The notes beneath the pieces were generated by a model. The model made no database searches, was not told the origin of the DNA, and saw only the letters and a program-made list of their open reading frames with translations. From Nocardia mexicana NBRC 108244 (lineage in GTDB: Bacteria; Actinomycetota; Actinomycetes; Mycobacteriales; Mycobacteriaceae): a stretch of DNA of 64,000 nt. Within the stretch, counting starts at the first letter, position 1; the number at the start of each line of letters is the position of its first letter. Positions 50,278 to 58,677 of the stretch are shown one piece after another. The stretch covers positions 1-64,000 of the forward strand of contig NZ_BDBV01000036.1 of assembly GCF_001613165.1 (NCBI RefSeq). Reading direction: 5' to 3'. The position numbers and the translations under genes were made by a program.

Positions 50278-51800
50278 AGCCCGCCCCGCGAGGTCGCACC
50301 GAATCCCCGGGCCGCCGCCTCGACATCCGCGGCCGCGCATGCGCAACGGTCGGCCTGCACGAACAACAGCGACCGCACGTCGTGGAACCGATCGTCGGCG
50401 AGATCCACGCCGTCCGCGCAATCACGCAATCGCTGTGCGTGGTCACGCAACCGGGCCGCCGAGGCGGCGGCGAGTTCGCCGTATCGCCCGGGGCGGTTCC
50501 CGCGCATTACCAGGTCCTCGACCGACCCGGTATCGAACATCAGCACGGCGCTGTCGCGCGGCAGCGGGTCGCGGGCGATGAATTCCATGCGGATCCGGTC
50601 GGCATCCAGTCGCGCCGGGAGGCATTCCGCAGATAACGTCCGGGGCTCGACCAGGGTGGGGTTGCTCGCGGTGGTGATCGTCTCCAGAAAAGCCGTCAGG
50701 GTTTCCGAAACCAGCTCTTCGGCAGGGCAATTCGTGGTGCCGCCGCATACGCGCGCCGCCGGGAAGGCGGCCGCGCGGCGCCTGTCCTCGCGGCCGGGGG
50801 CGTACCGATCGGGATCGGTGAATGCCCGATCGTCCCGTAGCAGCCACGCGACCGGAACGAGAATCGGATCGCCGCAAGAGAATTCGAATCCGCGCCACCG
50901 GAAGGGTGCCGCCACGACGTAGACCATGTGCGACCAATCCGGCCACAGCCGCCCCGATTCGGCGACGGCCGCGGCCGGAGCACCCCCGGCGGTGGCCCAC
51001 AGCGCCAGCGCCCGGGCGCCCCGATCCAGCGACCTGGTCAGCGTCAGCAGCATATGCGCCGACACCTGGGCCGCCGCGGAGGCGTCGACCACGGCCGCCA
51101 GCGTCCCGGCCTCGGGTGCGCGCAGATAGGGTTCGATCCGCTGGTTCAATGTCTGCTCGGCCTGCCCCAGCGCCGTGAGCGGCGCCTGGTAGCGGGCCCG
51201 AATGTCCCTGTGCAGCAAGGCGTCGTCGGCCGCCGCGTCGCCGAGAACGATGCGACGGCACAGCCGATCCCACCCGGCGAGCACGATGTCCCAGGGCAGC
51301 CTGTCGTCGAACCGCCGCTGCCGCAGCAGCCGTTCGGCCTCCGCCGCCGCCAGCGCCCGGAGGTGGTCGCGCGCGGGCGTCCAGTCCCACCCGTGCGGCG
51401 GGCAGGAGTGCCGGACCTGACGGCGGCCGTCGGCGGATACGGCCATCTTCAGCGAGCCGGGTTCGCCGTCCAGCACCGCGCGGGCCAGCTCGTCGGCGTC
51501 GTCGATCGTGCACGGCAGCACGACCGGCCCTGCGGGAGTGGGGATTCGGACCGGCGCCCCGTCGTGAGCGGCACCGACACGTTTCAGAAAGGCGCGGGCG
51601 AGCCGCGGGGTGCTCGGCGCGAGAGCGGCCAGCGGGCCCAGCGGTGGCCGCGGCAGGCGAGGCCCCGCGGTCAGGGCGTGGAACGCCGCCGTCTCCCGCG
51701 GTGACGCGGGCGGCGGGGTGCGCGGCTCCGGCGCGTCGGCGGAGTCGGCATCGACAACGTGCAAACGTCGGGAGTTGGAGTCCCCCAGCGGATCAGGCAT
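50274..51800 (-). CDS. Divergent cytochrome P450-like protein
   Basis: 508 residues. The K-helix ExxR motif is E281-S-G-R284 and the following PFRWRGFEFSCGDPILVPVA and RAFTDPDRYAPGRED segments are classic P450. The haem loop reads FPAARVCGGTTNCPAEELV, with Cys358 as probable ligand but Pro-Ala in place of the usual x-Gly. The I-helix oxygen-binding A-G-x-x-T is not recognisable. About 130 residues extend beyond the normal C-terminus, an unknown domain. It lies between the lipase-like and fusion genes and overlaps the latter. It may be an unusual peroxygenase or isomerase-type P450. Confidence 0.72.
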   Translation of the reverse strand: MPDPLGDSNSRRLHVVDADSADAPEPRTPPPASPRETAAFHALTAGPRLPRPPLGPLAALAPSTPRLARAFLKRVGAAHDGAPVRIPTPAGPVVLPCTIDDADELARAVLDGEPGSLKMAVSADGRRQVRHSCPPHGWDWTPARDHLRALAAAEAERLLRQRRFDDRLPWDIVLAGWDRLCRRIVLGDAAADDALLHRDIRARYQAPLTALGQAEQTLNQRIEPYLRAPEAGTLAAVVDASAAAQVSAHMLLTLTRSLDRGARALALWATAGGAPAAAVAESGRLWPDWSHMVYVVAAPFRWRGFEFSCGDPILVPVAWLLRDDRAFTDPDRYAPGREDRRRAAAFPAARVCGGTTNCPAEELVSETLTAFLETITTASNPTLVEPRTLSAECLPARLDADRIRMEFIARDPLPRDSAVLMFDTGSVEDLVMRGNRPGRYGELAAASAARLRDHAQRLRDCADGVDLADDRFHDVRSLLFVQADRCACAAADVEAAARGFGATSRGGL

Positions 51801-51847
51801 CGCAGTCTCCTTCGCGGAGCGGGTATCGGGGATCTACCGGGCAGCGC

Positions 51848-53272
51848 CTACTTGTCGCGCACCGCGTACGTCCAGTCGGCCACGACGTCGCCGTCGTACG
51901 GCGAGATCAGGGCGTTGGTCTCTTCACGGATCTCGGGAACGATGCTGCGCAGGGTGGCCGAGTAGGTCTGCGGCGCGTGGCTGAGCGGAAAGTCGTATGT
52001 CTCGTCGCGCCAGGTGAATTCGGACCAGCCGGTGGGGACCTCCACCGGGCAGGCCGGGCCGCGGCCGTCCATGCAGGGGAACACGTCGTACTCGTTGACC
52101 AGGCTGATCACCTTCGTCGCCGGGTCGGCGGTGCGCTTGTTGTCGATCGGGGAACCGACCGTCACCACGTGGGACAGCCGGTACATCGAGGCCAGCACCG
52201 GATCGCAGGCGAGATTGACCGCGGCGATCCCGCCGAGGCTGTGCCCGATGAGCATGGCCTCCGAACCCTCCGGGACCGCGGCGTCGGCCAGCAGTTTGCC
52301 CACGGCGCGGGTGTAGGTGGTGTCGGTGTGCACCAGGTTGTCGAAACAGCCGACGACATCCTGCGGCGTGGCATTGGACAACCGCGCGAACGACGTCCCC
52401 GGCAGCAGCACGACATGGCGGACAACATTGTCGCGGCACCGGATTCGCCGTAACAGCACCAGCCCGTGATTTCCCATGGCGGCGATGTTGTTGACGTAGT
52501 CGACGATGTCGTTTCCCTGATTTCGCTGCATCGCCACGCGCAGAATGCGATCGGGTTCCACCCGGTACGCCCGGCCCTGTCCCCTGTTGACCATCGCCAG
52601 CACCTTCACCGGCAATCCGACCACCGGATCCGCGCGCGGTGTGCCGCCCATCAGAACCACCCACGCAACGTCGTCGTTCCATGGATTGGCGTCCAGCAAA
52701 CCGCCCATGGCGAACAGTTCGATCGATACCGGCGCCAGCACGGTCAACGCCCGGGTAATGCCGAGCCGCCCGACCATGGAACGCAGGGCCAGCGCCGTCC
52801 CCACCGGATTGGCGGCGGTGATCGACGAGATCAGATTCTGCACATCCGGGGCGCCGAGATCCGGATTCTGCGCGGTGGCGGCCTGCAGCCGGACCCGGAA
52901 CGAATCGACCGCCAGACCCACGCTGAGCGGACGGCGCCGACCCAGCACCTCCATCGCCCGCAATGCCCCGCCGACCACACCGCCGCACGGCGAATAGCCC
53001 AGGTTACCCACGGTCAGGGCCTTTACTGTGCCGAGTACGCCGCGGCCCGCGGCGAGCGGGTCGGCGAGCGACGAGGGCGACCACAGGCTCGCCAGTCCGG
53101 CAGTGATCGTCGCCGAGGCGCGCCTCGCCTCGACCGCCGCCTCGGCGAGCGCCACCGACGCCGCCATGAGCGGATCGGGTTCGGCGGGTATGCCGCGCTG
53201 TTCGATGACAACGTCGCGAACCGGGCCCGCGGCGGCCCTCGCGGTACTGCGCTGCGTCGAAGCTGTCGTCAT
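51848..53272 (-). CDS. Lipase-like alpha/beta hydrolase
   Basis: 474 residues. The nucleophile elbow is LIGHSLGG (Ser345), with VGSPIDNKR and EYDVFPCMDG downstream, as in class 3-type lipases. The N-terminal 150 residues are Ala-rich and helical (AASVALAEAAVEARRASATI), without a signal peptide, and could bind membrane or a partner. The gene leads a three-gene unit with P450 (47 bp) and the fusion protein (4-bp overlap). It may release a fatty acid or sterol ester for the P450. Confidence 0.78.
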   Translation of the reverse strand: MTTASTQRSTARAAAGPVRDVVIEQRGIPAEPDPLMAASVALAEAAVEARRASATITAGLASLWSPSSLADPLAAGRGVLGTVKALTVGNLGYSPCGGVVGGALRAMEVLGRRRPLSVGLAVDSFRVRLQAATAQNPDLGAPDVQNLISSITAANPVGTALALRSMVGRLGITRALTVLAPVSIELFAMGGLLDANPWNDDVAWVVLMGGTPRADPVVGLPVKVLAMVNRGQGRAYRVEPDRILRVAMQRNQGNDIVDYVNNIAAMGNHGLVLLRRIRCRDNVVRHVVLLPGTSFARLSNATPQDVVGCFDNLVHTDTTYTRAVGKLLADAAVPEGSEAMLIGHSLGGIAAVNLACDPVLASMYRLSHVVTVGSPIDNKRTADPATKVISLVNEYDVFPCMDGRGPACPVEVPTGWSEFTWRDETYDFPLSHAPQTYSATLRSIVPEIREETNALISPYDGDVVADWTYAVRDK

Positions 53273-53490
53273 TTGCTGCTCCTCCCGGCAAACGAGTGGT
53301 GCGAGCGGGTGGTCGATTTCAGACCTGGGTAGCTATCCGATGGCTACCTTACTTCGAACAATTCCGAACAGAAGTGATATGCGGACACTATTTCTTTCGC
53401 TCCGAGAGGTACCCACAAATTTCGAAAAAAGTCGGTCGATAGACCTGGATCCGGCGACCGGAAAAGGGCCCGATCGCACCGGTCGATATC

Positions 53491-53534
53491 CGGCAACAGC
53501 CGCCCGGCTCCGGAATGCCGGGCGGCTGTTGCCG
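53491..53534 (-). terminator. Strong hairpin after DEAD-box helicase gene
   Basis: Arms 53491-53507 and 53518-53534 are perfect 17-bp inverted repeats (CGGCAACAGCCGCCCGG and its complement) with a 10-nt loop, 19 bp past the helicase stop. It is the strongest simple hairpin in the window. Confidence 0.85.
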
Positions 53535-53552
53535 AGTCACGGCTGTAGCGAA

Positions 53553-55139
53553 TCAGCGGCGGCCGGAGCGGGAGGGCGCGTCGGCCCTCCGCGAGCGCGC
53601 GGCTTGTCCGCGACCCGATCCGGCATGCGAGCGGCTGCCGCCGGAACTCGTGTTGTGAGCGCGCTGGTCGCCGCGGTTCGCGGTGCGACCGTTCGCACCG
53701 CCCGGGGCGTGCTGCCGGTTCGCCGCCCGGCGGCTGCCGCGGGTCTGCTCGGTGGCATCCCCCGCGCCGCGCTTGCCGCCGCGCTGGTCGCCCCGGCTCG
53801 CGTCCGCCTGCTTCACCCGCGGGCTCGACGCACCCTGCGGACGGCCGGTACCGCGCGCCCTGCGGCCGGGCGTCCCCTGCCCGCCGCCCTGTTTGGCGGG
53901 CTGCTTCCTCGGCTCGGACTTCGGTGCGGCGGAAGGGGTTCGGGGCGCGACGAGCGGCGCGATGGCACCGACCAGCGCCGTCACCGACGCCGACTGCGCC
54001 GTCACGCGCTGCGGGGTGACGTCGAGACCGGCCTTGCGCAGCAGCGCGGCCACGTCCTTGCGCTGATCGGGCAGCACCACGGTGACCACGTCCCCCGCGC
54101 TGCCCGCGCGGGCCGTGCGGCCCGAGCGGTGCAGGTAGGCCTTGTGCTCGGCGGGCGGATCGACATGGACCACGAGCTCCACGTCGTCGACGTGCACGCC
54201 GCGGGCGGCGATATCGGTGGCGACGAGGACCCGGGCGGTGCCGTCGGTGAAGGCGGCCAGGTTGCGATCGCGGGCCGCCTGCGACAGATTGCCGTGCAGA
54301 TCGATCGCCGGAATCCCCGCCGTGGTCAGCTGCTTGGCGAGCCGGCGCGCGTGATGTTTGGTGCGCATGAACAGGATTCGGCGGCCGGTGCCGGACGCCA
54401 GGGTGTGCACGAGGTCGCGTTTGGCGTCGGCTTGCCCGATCTCGAATACGTGGTGGGTCATGGCCGGGACCGGAGAGGTCGCCTCATCGACGCTGTGCGA
54501 CAACGGATTCCGCAGGAATCGCTGGACCAGCTTGTTCACGCCGTTGTCGAGGGTCGCGGAGAACAGCAGCCGCTGCCCGTCCGTCGGGGTCGCGGCGAGG
54601 ATCCGGGTCACGCCGGGGAGGAAACCTAGGTCCGCCATGTGATCCGCCTCGTCGAGCACGGTGATCCGCACGGAGTCCAGCGTGACGAGCCCCTGCTTCA
54701 TCAGGTCTTCCAGGCGACCGGGGCAGGCGACCACGATATCGGCGCCCGCCTTCAGCGCCCGCGCCTGACGGTTCTGCGGAACGCCACCGAAAATCGTCGT
54801 GACCTGCAGCGATGCGGCAGCCGCCAGCGGTTCGAGGGTGGCGGCGATCTGCGTCGCGAGTTCGCGCGTGGGGGCGAGGATCAGGCCGACCGGACGGCCC
54901 GGGCGGCTGCGACCGCCCTCGGATAGCCGGTCGACCATGGGGATGGAGAAGGCCAGCGTCTTACCGCTGCCGGTCTTGCCGCGGGCGAGCACATCGCGGC
55001 CCGCGAGGGTGTCGGGCAGGGTGGCGGCCTGGATGGGGAACGGCGCGGTGATGCCGTTCGCCGTCAGGGTGTCGGCCAGGCGCTTGCGCACGCCGAGGGC
55101 GGCGAAGGACGTGGCAGGGCTCGATGAACGAGTCGTCAT
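53553..55139 (-). CDS. DEAD-box RNA helicase
   Basis: 528 residues. All helicase motifs are present: Q-motif region PFPIQAATLP, Walker A ARGKTGSGKT, PTRELA, DEAD in VLDEADHMADLG, SAT in LLFSATLD, VATDIAARGVHV and HRSGRTARAG. Residues about 395-528 are a basic, Arg/Gly/Ser/Gln-rich tail that probably binds RNA. RhlE-like enzymes remodel structured RNA in ribosome assembly and the cold response. A 270-bp upstream region (55140-55411) could hold a regulated leader, but I see no defined structure in it. Confidence 0.95.
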   Translation of the reverse strand: MTTRSSSPATSFAALGVRKRLADTLTANGITAPFPIQAATLPDTLAGRDVLARGKTGSGKTLAFSIPMVDRLSEGGRSRPGRPVGLILAPTRELATQIAATLEPLAAAASLQVTTIFGGVPQNRQARALKAGADIVVACPGRLEDLMKQGLVTLDSVRITVLDEADHMADLGFLPGVTRILAATPTDGQRLLFSATLDNGVNKLVQRFLRNPLSHSVDEATSPVPAMTHHVFEIGQADAKRDLVHTLASGTGRRILFMRTKHHARRLAKQLTTAGIPAIDLHGNLSQAARDRNLAAFTDGTARVLVATDIAARGVHVDDVELVVHVDPPAEHKAYLHRSGRTARAGSAGDVVTVVLPDQRKDVAALLRKAGLDVTPQRVTAQSASVTALVGAIAPLVAPRTPSAAPKSEPRKQPAKQGGGQGTPGRRARGTGRPQGASSPRVKQADASRGDQRGGKRGAGDATEQTRGSRRAANRQHAPGGANGRTANRGDQRAHNTSSGGSRSHAGSGRGQAARSRRADAPSRSGRR

Positions 55140-55411
55140 GAGAGGTCAGGGTGCCTTTCGAGCATCAGGGTTGAACCGCAGCGGCGTGCGGGGCTCTCGC
55201 CCGCGGGGTGTTGACCGCTGGGTGGCCGACGCGAGACGAAGACATCCACGACGGAGCAGAGTTAGCAAGATCGCTACTCACCGCCCACCACCATAGCCCA
55301 GAGGTGGCGCTCGCTCGTCGTCGCCCGGGCGTGATGTCGGACAACCTGGCGCCATAGGTGGTGTGCATCACAGTTTGACCCGGTCTTCGGCGCTCGATTA
55401 ACCTCGCGCCA

Positions 55412-56059
55412 GTGGCTACGAAGGACAGCGCCAGGGCCAGGCGCCACTACGGCGGTCGCACCGCCGAGGAGCGAGCCGGGCAACGGCGGGCGCGATTGCT
55501 GCAGGCAGCGCTCGAACTGTACGGAAATCAGGGATTCACAGCCACGAGTATCGAGCAATTATGTTCTGCGGCAAGCATTTCCACGCGTAGTTTCTACGAG
55601 GAGATGGGCAGCCAGGAAAGCCTGCTGGTCGCCCTCGCCGATCACATCACCGGACAGGCGGCCGGCGCCGCGCTGGCCAGTCTCGGCGAGACCGCGGAAC
55701 TCCCCATCGCCGAGCGGATCGCGCGCGGCTTCCGTGCCTACCTCGCGGTGACCTGCCGGACGCCGCAGTCCGCGCGGGTCTGCTACATCGAGGTGGTCGG
55801 CGTCAGCGATGCCGTCGAGCGGTGGCGGGAGGGATGGCGCACGCGGATGGGCGCCCTGCTGCAGAGCGAGGCCGAGCGGGCGGTGCTGCGCGGCGCCGCC
55901 CGGCCGCGCGACTACAGCCTGTTCGCCATCGCGGTCATCGGGGCGGTGAACTCGCTGGCACAGGAGCTCGCCCGCGGTGACCGGGACGCGGAGCGCACCC
56001 TCACCATCGATGACATCTGCGACGAACTCACCGCCTTCGTTCGCGGCGGAATCGCCTGA
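55412..56059 (+). CDS. TetR family transcriptional regulator
   Basis: 215 residues from GTG 55412. The helix-turn-helix region (about 25-75) reads LLQAALELYGNQGFTATSIE then QLCSAASISTRSFYEEMG. The C-terminal domain begins with HITGQAAGAALASL and has the conserved VCYIEVVGVSD seen in TetR_C-type regulators. It is 50 bp before a MarR gene on the same strand. Targets unknown; it could control the MarR gene and the following crotonase. Confidence 0.88.
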   Translation: MATKDSARARRHYGGRTAEERAGQRRARLLQAALELYGNQGFTATSIEQLCSAASISTRSFYEEMGSQESLLVALADHITGQAAGAALASLGETAELPIAERIARGFRAYLAVTCRTPQSARVCYIEVVGVSDAVERWREGWRTRMGALLQSEAERAVLRGAARPRDYSLFAIAVIGAVNSLAQELARGDRDAERTLTIDDICDELTAFVRGGIA

Positions 56060-56090
56060 GCCGCCCGGTTATCGGCCCTCGGTGACCCCC

Positions 56091-56110
56091 TGGATGCCAA
56101 GATGCATCCA
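56091..56110 (+). promoter_or_regulatory. Candidate MarR operator abutting start codon
   Basis: TGGATGC-6-GCATCCA (56091-56110) is a perfect 7-bp inverted repeat whose last base is the A of the MarR gene start codon. Autoregulation by MarR at such a site would block both transcription and initiation. Confidence 0.5.
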
Positions 56111-56568
56111 TGCCGCCCCGCACCCCCGCTCCGACCCCGGACCTGCCGATGCTGCTGCTGGCGGCCGCCGCGGACGTCACCGACGCCCTGCGGGCCGGGG
56201 TCGCGGCGGCGGGGTTCGCCGATGTGCGGCCCACCCACGGCCTCGCCTTCGCGCGCATGGCGTCCGCGGGCGCCACGGTCGGCGAGATCGCCGCACACCT
56301 GGGCGTCACCAAGCAGGCCGCGAGCCAGCTGGTGGACGATCTGGTGAATCGGGGCTACGCGCAACGGAATCCGCATCCGCACGACGCCCGCGCCCGGCTG
56401 ATCACCCTCACCGACCGCGGCCGGGCCGCCACCCGCGCCACCGAGGCCGCGGCGGCCGAGTTCACCGCGCGCTGGGTGGCCGACCTCGGCGAGCGGCAGG
56501 CAGGCGATCTGCGCGACGCTCTGGCCGGTATGGTGACGCACGGCAGGGTGCGGCCCGCGGCACGCTGA
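56110..56568 (+). CDS. MarR family transcriptional regulator
   Basis: 152 residues. Winged helix visible as MASAGATVGEIAAHLGVTKQ then AASQLVDDLVNRGYAQRNPH and HDARARLITLTDRG (about 50-100). The Ala-rich C-terminal helix is typical for dimerisation. No Shine-Dalgarno is obvious and an inverted repeat touches the ATG. It precedes an unrecognised gene and the crotonase gene on the same strand. Confidence 0.88.
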   Translation: MPPRTPAPTPDLPMLLLAAAADVTDALRAGVAAAGFADVRPTHGLAFARMASAGATVGEIAAHLGVTKQAASQLVDDLVNRGYAQRNPHPHDARARLITLTDRGRAATRATEAAAAEFTARWVADLGERQAGDLRDALAGMVTHGRVRPAAR

Positions 56569-56611
56569 ACCGCTACGCTCGACGCCACCCCCGCGCGATA
56601 CCGAGTCCCCC

Positions 56612-56935
56612 ATGACCGATTACGCACATACCGACCACGCCTCGAAGGGCCGCGCCGAGAAGGCCCGGCGCCTGGCCGCCTACGTCTGGCAACGTGGCAT
56701 CACCGGCTCCGAACTGCTGGCCCTGCCCGCATCCACCAGACGCAAGCTCGCCCGCGCCGCGGATACCAACCCGCCGAGCACCGACGAGACCTGGGCACTG
56801 GTCGGGCAACTGCTCGACGAGAAGGACGGCTGGGCCGCGCGCAACCCGAATCATCCGGCGGCCCGCCGCGATCACCTCGACGAGAAGATCCTCTGGGTGA
56901 AGCCTCCGGTCAGGCCGTGGACCGGGGGCTCTTGA
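56612..56935 (+). CDS. Conserved-looking hypothetical protein
   Basis: 107 residues, highly charged, no membrane segment. A basic helical N-terminus (SKGRAEKARRLAAYVWQRGI) precedes LLALPASTRRKLARAADTNP and WALVGQLLDEKDGWAARNPN. It ends 9 bp before the crotonase start. Its length, codon use and spacing support a real gene. I do not recognise the family and assign no function. Confidence 0.6.
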   Translation: MTDYAHTDHASKGRAEKARRLAAYVWQRGITGSELLALPASTRRKLARAADTNPPSTDETWALVGQLLDEKDGWAARNPNHPAARRDHLDEKILWVKPPVRPWTGGS

Positions 56936-56944
56936 CAGCAAGAA

Positions 56945-58009
56945 ATGAATAGGGGTTCACTTCTTGATGTGGCCCCCGATTACGAGCACCATTCCGGCAC
57001 CCGCCCGGCGGCGTGGCGCGAGGACGCGACCGCCGGCGACGATTCACCGTTCGCCGGACGTCCCGCCCCCGACGCCGACATCGCCTATCGCACACTGACT
57101 TACGAGGTGACCGGGCGCATCGCGCGGATCACCTTCGACCGGCCCGAGCGCGGCAACGCGATCACCGCGGACACCCCGGTCGAACTGGCGCATGCCGTCG
57201 AGCGCGCGGATCTGGATCCGCGGGTGCACGTCATGGTGGTGTCCGGGCGCGGTAAGGGCTTCTGCGGCGGCTACGACCTGTCGATCTTCGCCGAGGGTGG
57301 GTTCAGCCCCGCGGCGTCGGCGCAGCCCACCGAGGGCACCGTGCTCGACCCGGCGGTCCAGGCCGCCAATCACAACCCCTGGGCCACTTGGGATCCCATG
57401 GTCGACTATCAGATGATGAGCCGGTTCAACCGCGGCTTCTCCAGCCTGCTGCACGCGAACAAGCCGACGGTGGCGAAGCTGCACGGCTTCGCGATCGCCG
57501 GTGGCACCGATATCGCGCTGTTCGCCGACCAGATCATCTGCGCCGACGACACCAAGATCGGCTATCCGCCCACGCGGGTGTGGGGCATTCCCGCCGCGGG
57601 CATGTGGGCGCACCGGCTCGGCGACCAGCGCGCCAAGCGCCTGTTGTTCACCGGCGACTGCCTCACCGGCAGGCAGGCGGTGGAGTGGGGCCTCGCCGTC
57701 GAATCCTGCGCCGCCGAGGAGCTCGACGAGCGCACCGAGGAACTGCTGCACCGCATTTCGCAGGTCCCGATCAACCAGCTGATCATGGCGAAGCTGGCGC
57801 TCAACAGCTCCCTGCTGGCGCAGGGCGTGGCGAATTCGGGCATGGTCAGCACGGTGTTCGACGGCGTCTCGCGGCACACCCGCGAGGGCTACGCGTTCCA
57901 ACTGCGTTCCGCCACCGCCGGTTTCCGCGAGGCGGTACGGGAGCGCGACGAGCCCTTCGGCGATTGGAAGCGGGCACAGTTCGAAAAGGGCTCGGGCGCG
58001 GTGGAATAG
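56945..58009 (+). CDS. Crotonase / enoyl-CoA hydratase family protein
   Basis: 354 residues, about 90 longer than a plain crotonase because of an N-terminal extension (about 45 residues) and an insertion around 125-160 (SPAASAQPTEGTVLDPAVQA). Oxyanion-hole segments are GRGKGFCGGYDL and HGFAIAGGTDIALFAD. ITFDRPERGNAI near the start of the fold is typical. Hydration or isomerisation of a CoA thioester is expected, but the hydratase Glu pair is not evident. ATG 56945 has a weak ribosome binding site; a later start is possible. Confidence 0.88.
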   Translation: MNRGSLLDVAPDYEHHSGTRPAAWREDATAGDDSPFAGRPAPDADIAYRTLTYEVTGRIARITFDRPERGNAITADTPVELAHAVERADLDPRVHVMVVSGRGKGFCGGYDLSIFAEGGFSPAASAQPTEGTVLDPAVQAANHNPWATWDPMVDYQMMSRFNRGFSSLLHANKPTVAKLHGFAIAGGTDIALFADQIICADDTKIGYPPTRVWGIPAAGMWAHRLGDQRAKRLLFTGDCLTGRQAVEWGLAVESCAAEELDERTEELLHRISQVPINQLIMAKLALNSSLLAQGVANSGMVSTVFDGVSRHTREGYAFQLRSATAGFREAVRERDEPFGDWKRAQFEKGSGAVE

Positions 58010-58020
58010 GAAACCACAGC

Positions 58021-58139
58021 GTCATCCCGACCTGCTCCACCCTCATTTCCCGGCCTGCTCCACCCTCATTTCCCGGCATGCTTTTGGCCGGGATCCACGC
58101 ATGCACCGATGGATTCCGGCCAAAAGCATGCCGGAATGA
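58021..58139. repeat. REP-like palindrome, also terminator
   Basis: The unit begins GTCATCCCG at 58021 and ends GCCGGAATGACG at 58139. Inside are two tandem copies of a 24-bp CCTGCTCCACC-type repeat (58031-58078) and perfect 19-bp inverted arms (58073-58091 and 58116-58134; CCGGCATGCTTTTGGCCGG), extended by GATCCA/TGGATT. It separates converging crotonase and MarR genes. A second element with the same ends is at 60993-61069. Confidence 0.75.
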
Positions 58140-58150
58140 CGAGCGGGCGG

Positions 58151-58618
58151 TCAGCCCAGGCCGATGTCCGTAGTCCGCTCGGCCTCGGCAATCACCTTGT
58201 CCGCCAACGAGCGCACCGCCTTCGCCTCATCCTCCGTCAGCTCGTCGACGAACAGGCGGCGTACCAGCTCCACGTGGTTGGGGGCGGCCTGTTCCAGCGC
58301 CCGGCGCCCGGAGGCGGTCAGGCGCACCAGGATTCCGCGCGCATCTTCGGCGGCGGGGGTGCGGGCGACCAGCCCACGCTTGTCCATGCGTCCCAGATGC
58401 TTCGAGAGCCTGCTCTTGTCCCAGCAGATCTCCGCGGCCAGTTCCTTGGCCCGCAGGCAGCCGTCCGGCGCCGCCGACAGCGCCACCAGGATCTCGTAAT
58501 CGGACATCGACAGCCCGTCCCGCGCCAGCCCGGCGGCCATCGCCGCGTCCAGCCGCTGCCGCATCCGGATGTAGGCCGACCAGGTCGCCTGCTCCCGTTC
58601 GCCGAGCCATCGCACCAT
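58151..58618 (-). CDS. MarR family transcriptional regulator, divergent to pirin
   Basis: 155 residues from ATG 58618 (AGGAT upstream). The winged helix is seen as LSMSDYEILVALSAAPDGCL, KELAAEICWDKSRLSKHLGR and PAAEDARGILVRLT. ATWSAYIRMRQRLDAAMAAG at the N-terminus is typical for this MarR subgroup. It is divergent from pirin with 59 bp between; an inverted repeat in the gap is a probable operator, so it likely represses pirin and itself. It may respond to oxidants or phenolic compounds. Confidence 0.9.
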   Translation of the reverse strand: MVRWLGEREQATWSAYIRMRQRLDAAMAAGLARDGLSMSDYEILVALSAAPDGCLRAKELAAEICWDKSRLSKHLGRMDKRGLVARTPAAEDARGILVRLTASGRRALEQAAPNHVELVRRLFVDELTEDEAKAVRSLADKVIAEAERTTDIGLG

Positions 58619-58640
58619 GGGAATGATCCTAGCCGGGATT

Positions 58641-58662
58641 TGGTTGACATGGACACCAACCA
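58641..58662. promoter_or_regulatory. Probable MarR operator between marR and pirin genes
   Basis: TGGTTG (58641-58646) and CAACCA (58657-58662) are inverted arms separated by 10 bp, giving the two-turn spacing expected for a MarR dimer. The site lies between the two start codons and 15 bp before ATG 58678. Confidence 0.6.
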
Positions 58663-58677
58663 TCCGAGGAGGCTCCG

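Noticed and set aside
56612..56935. Toxin-antitoxin module with the preceding MarR gene
   Set aside because: The protein has no toxin motif and the spacing is that of an ordinary operon; no basis for the claim.
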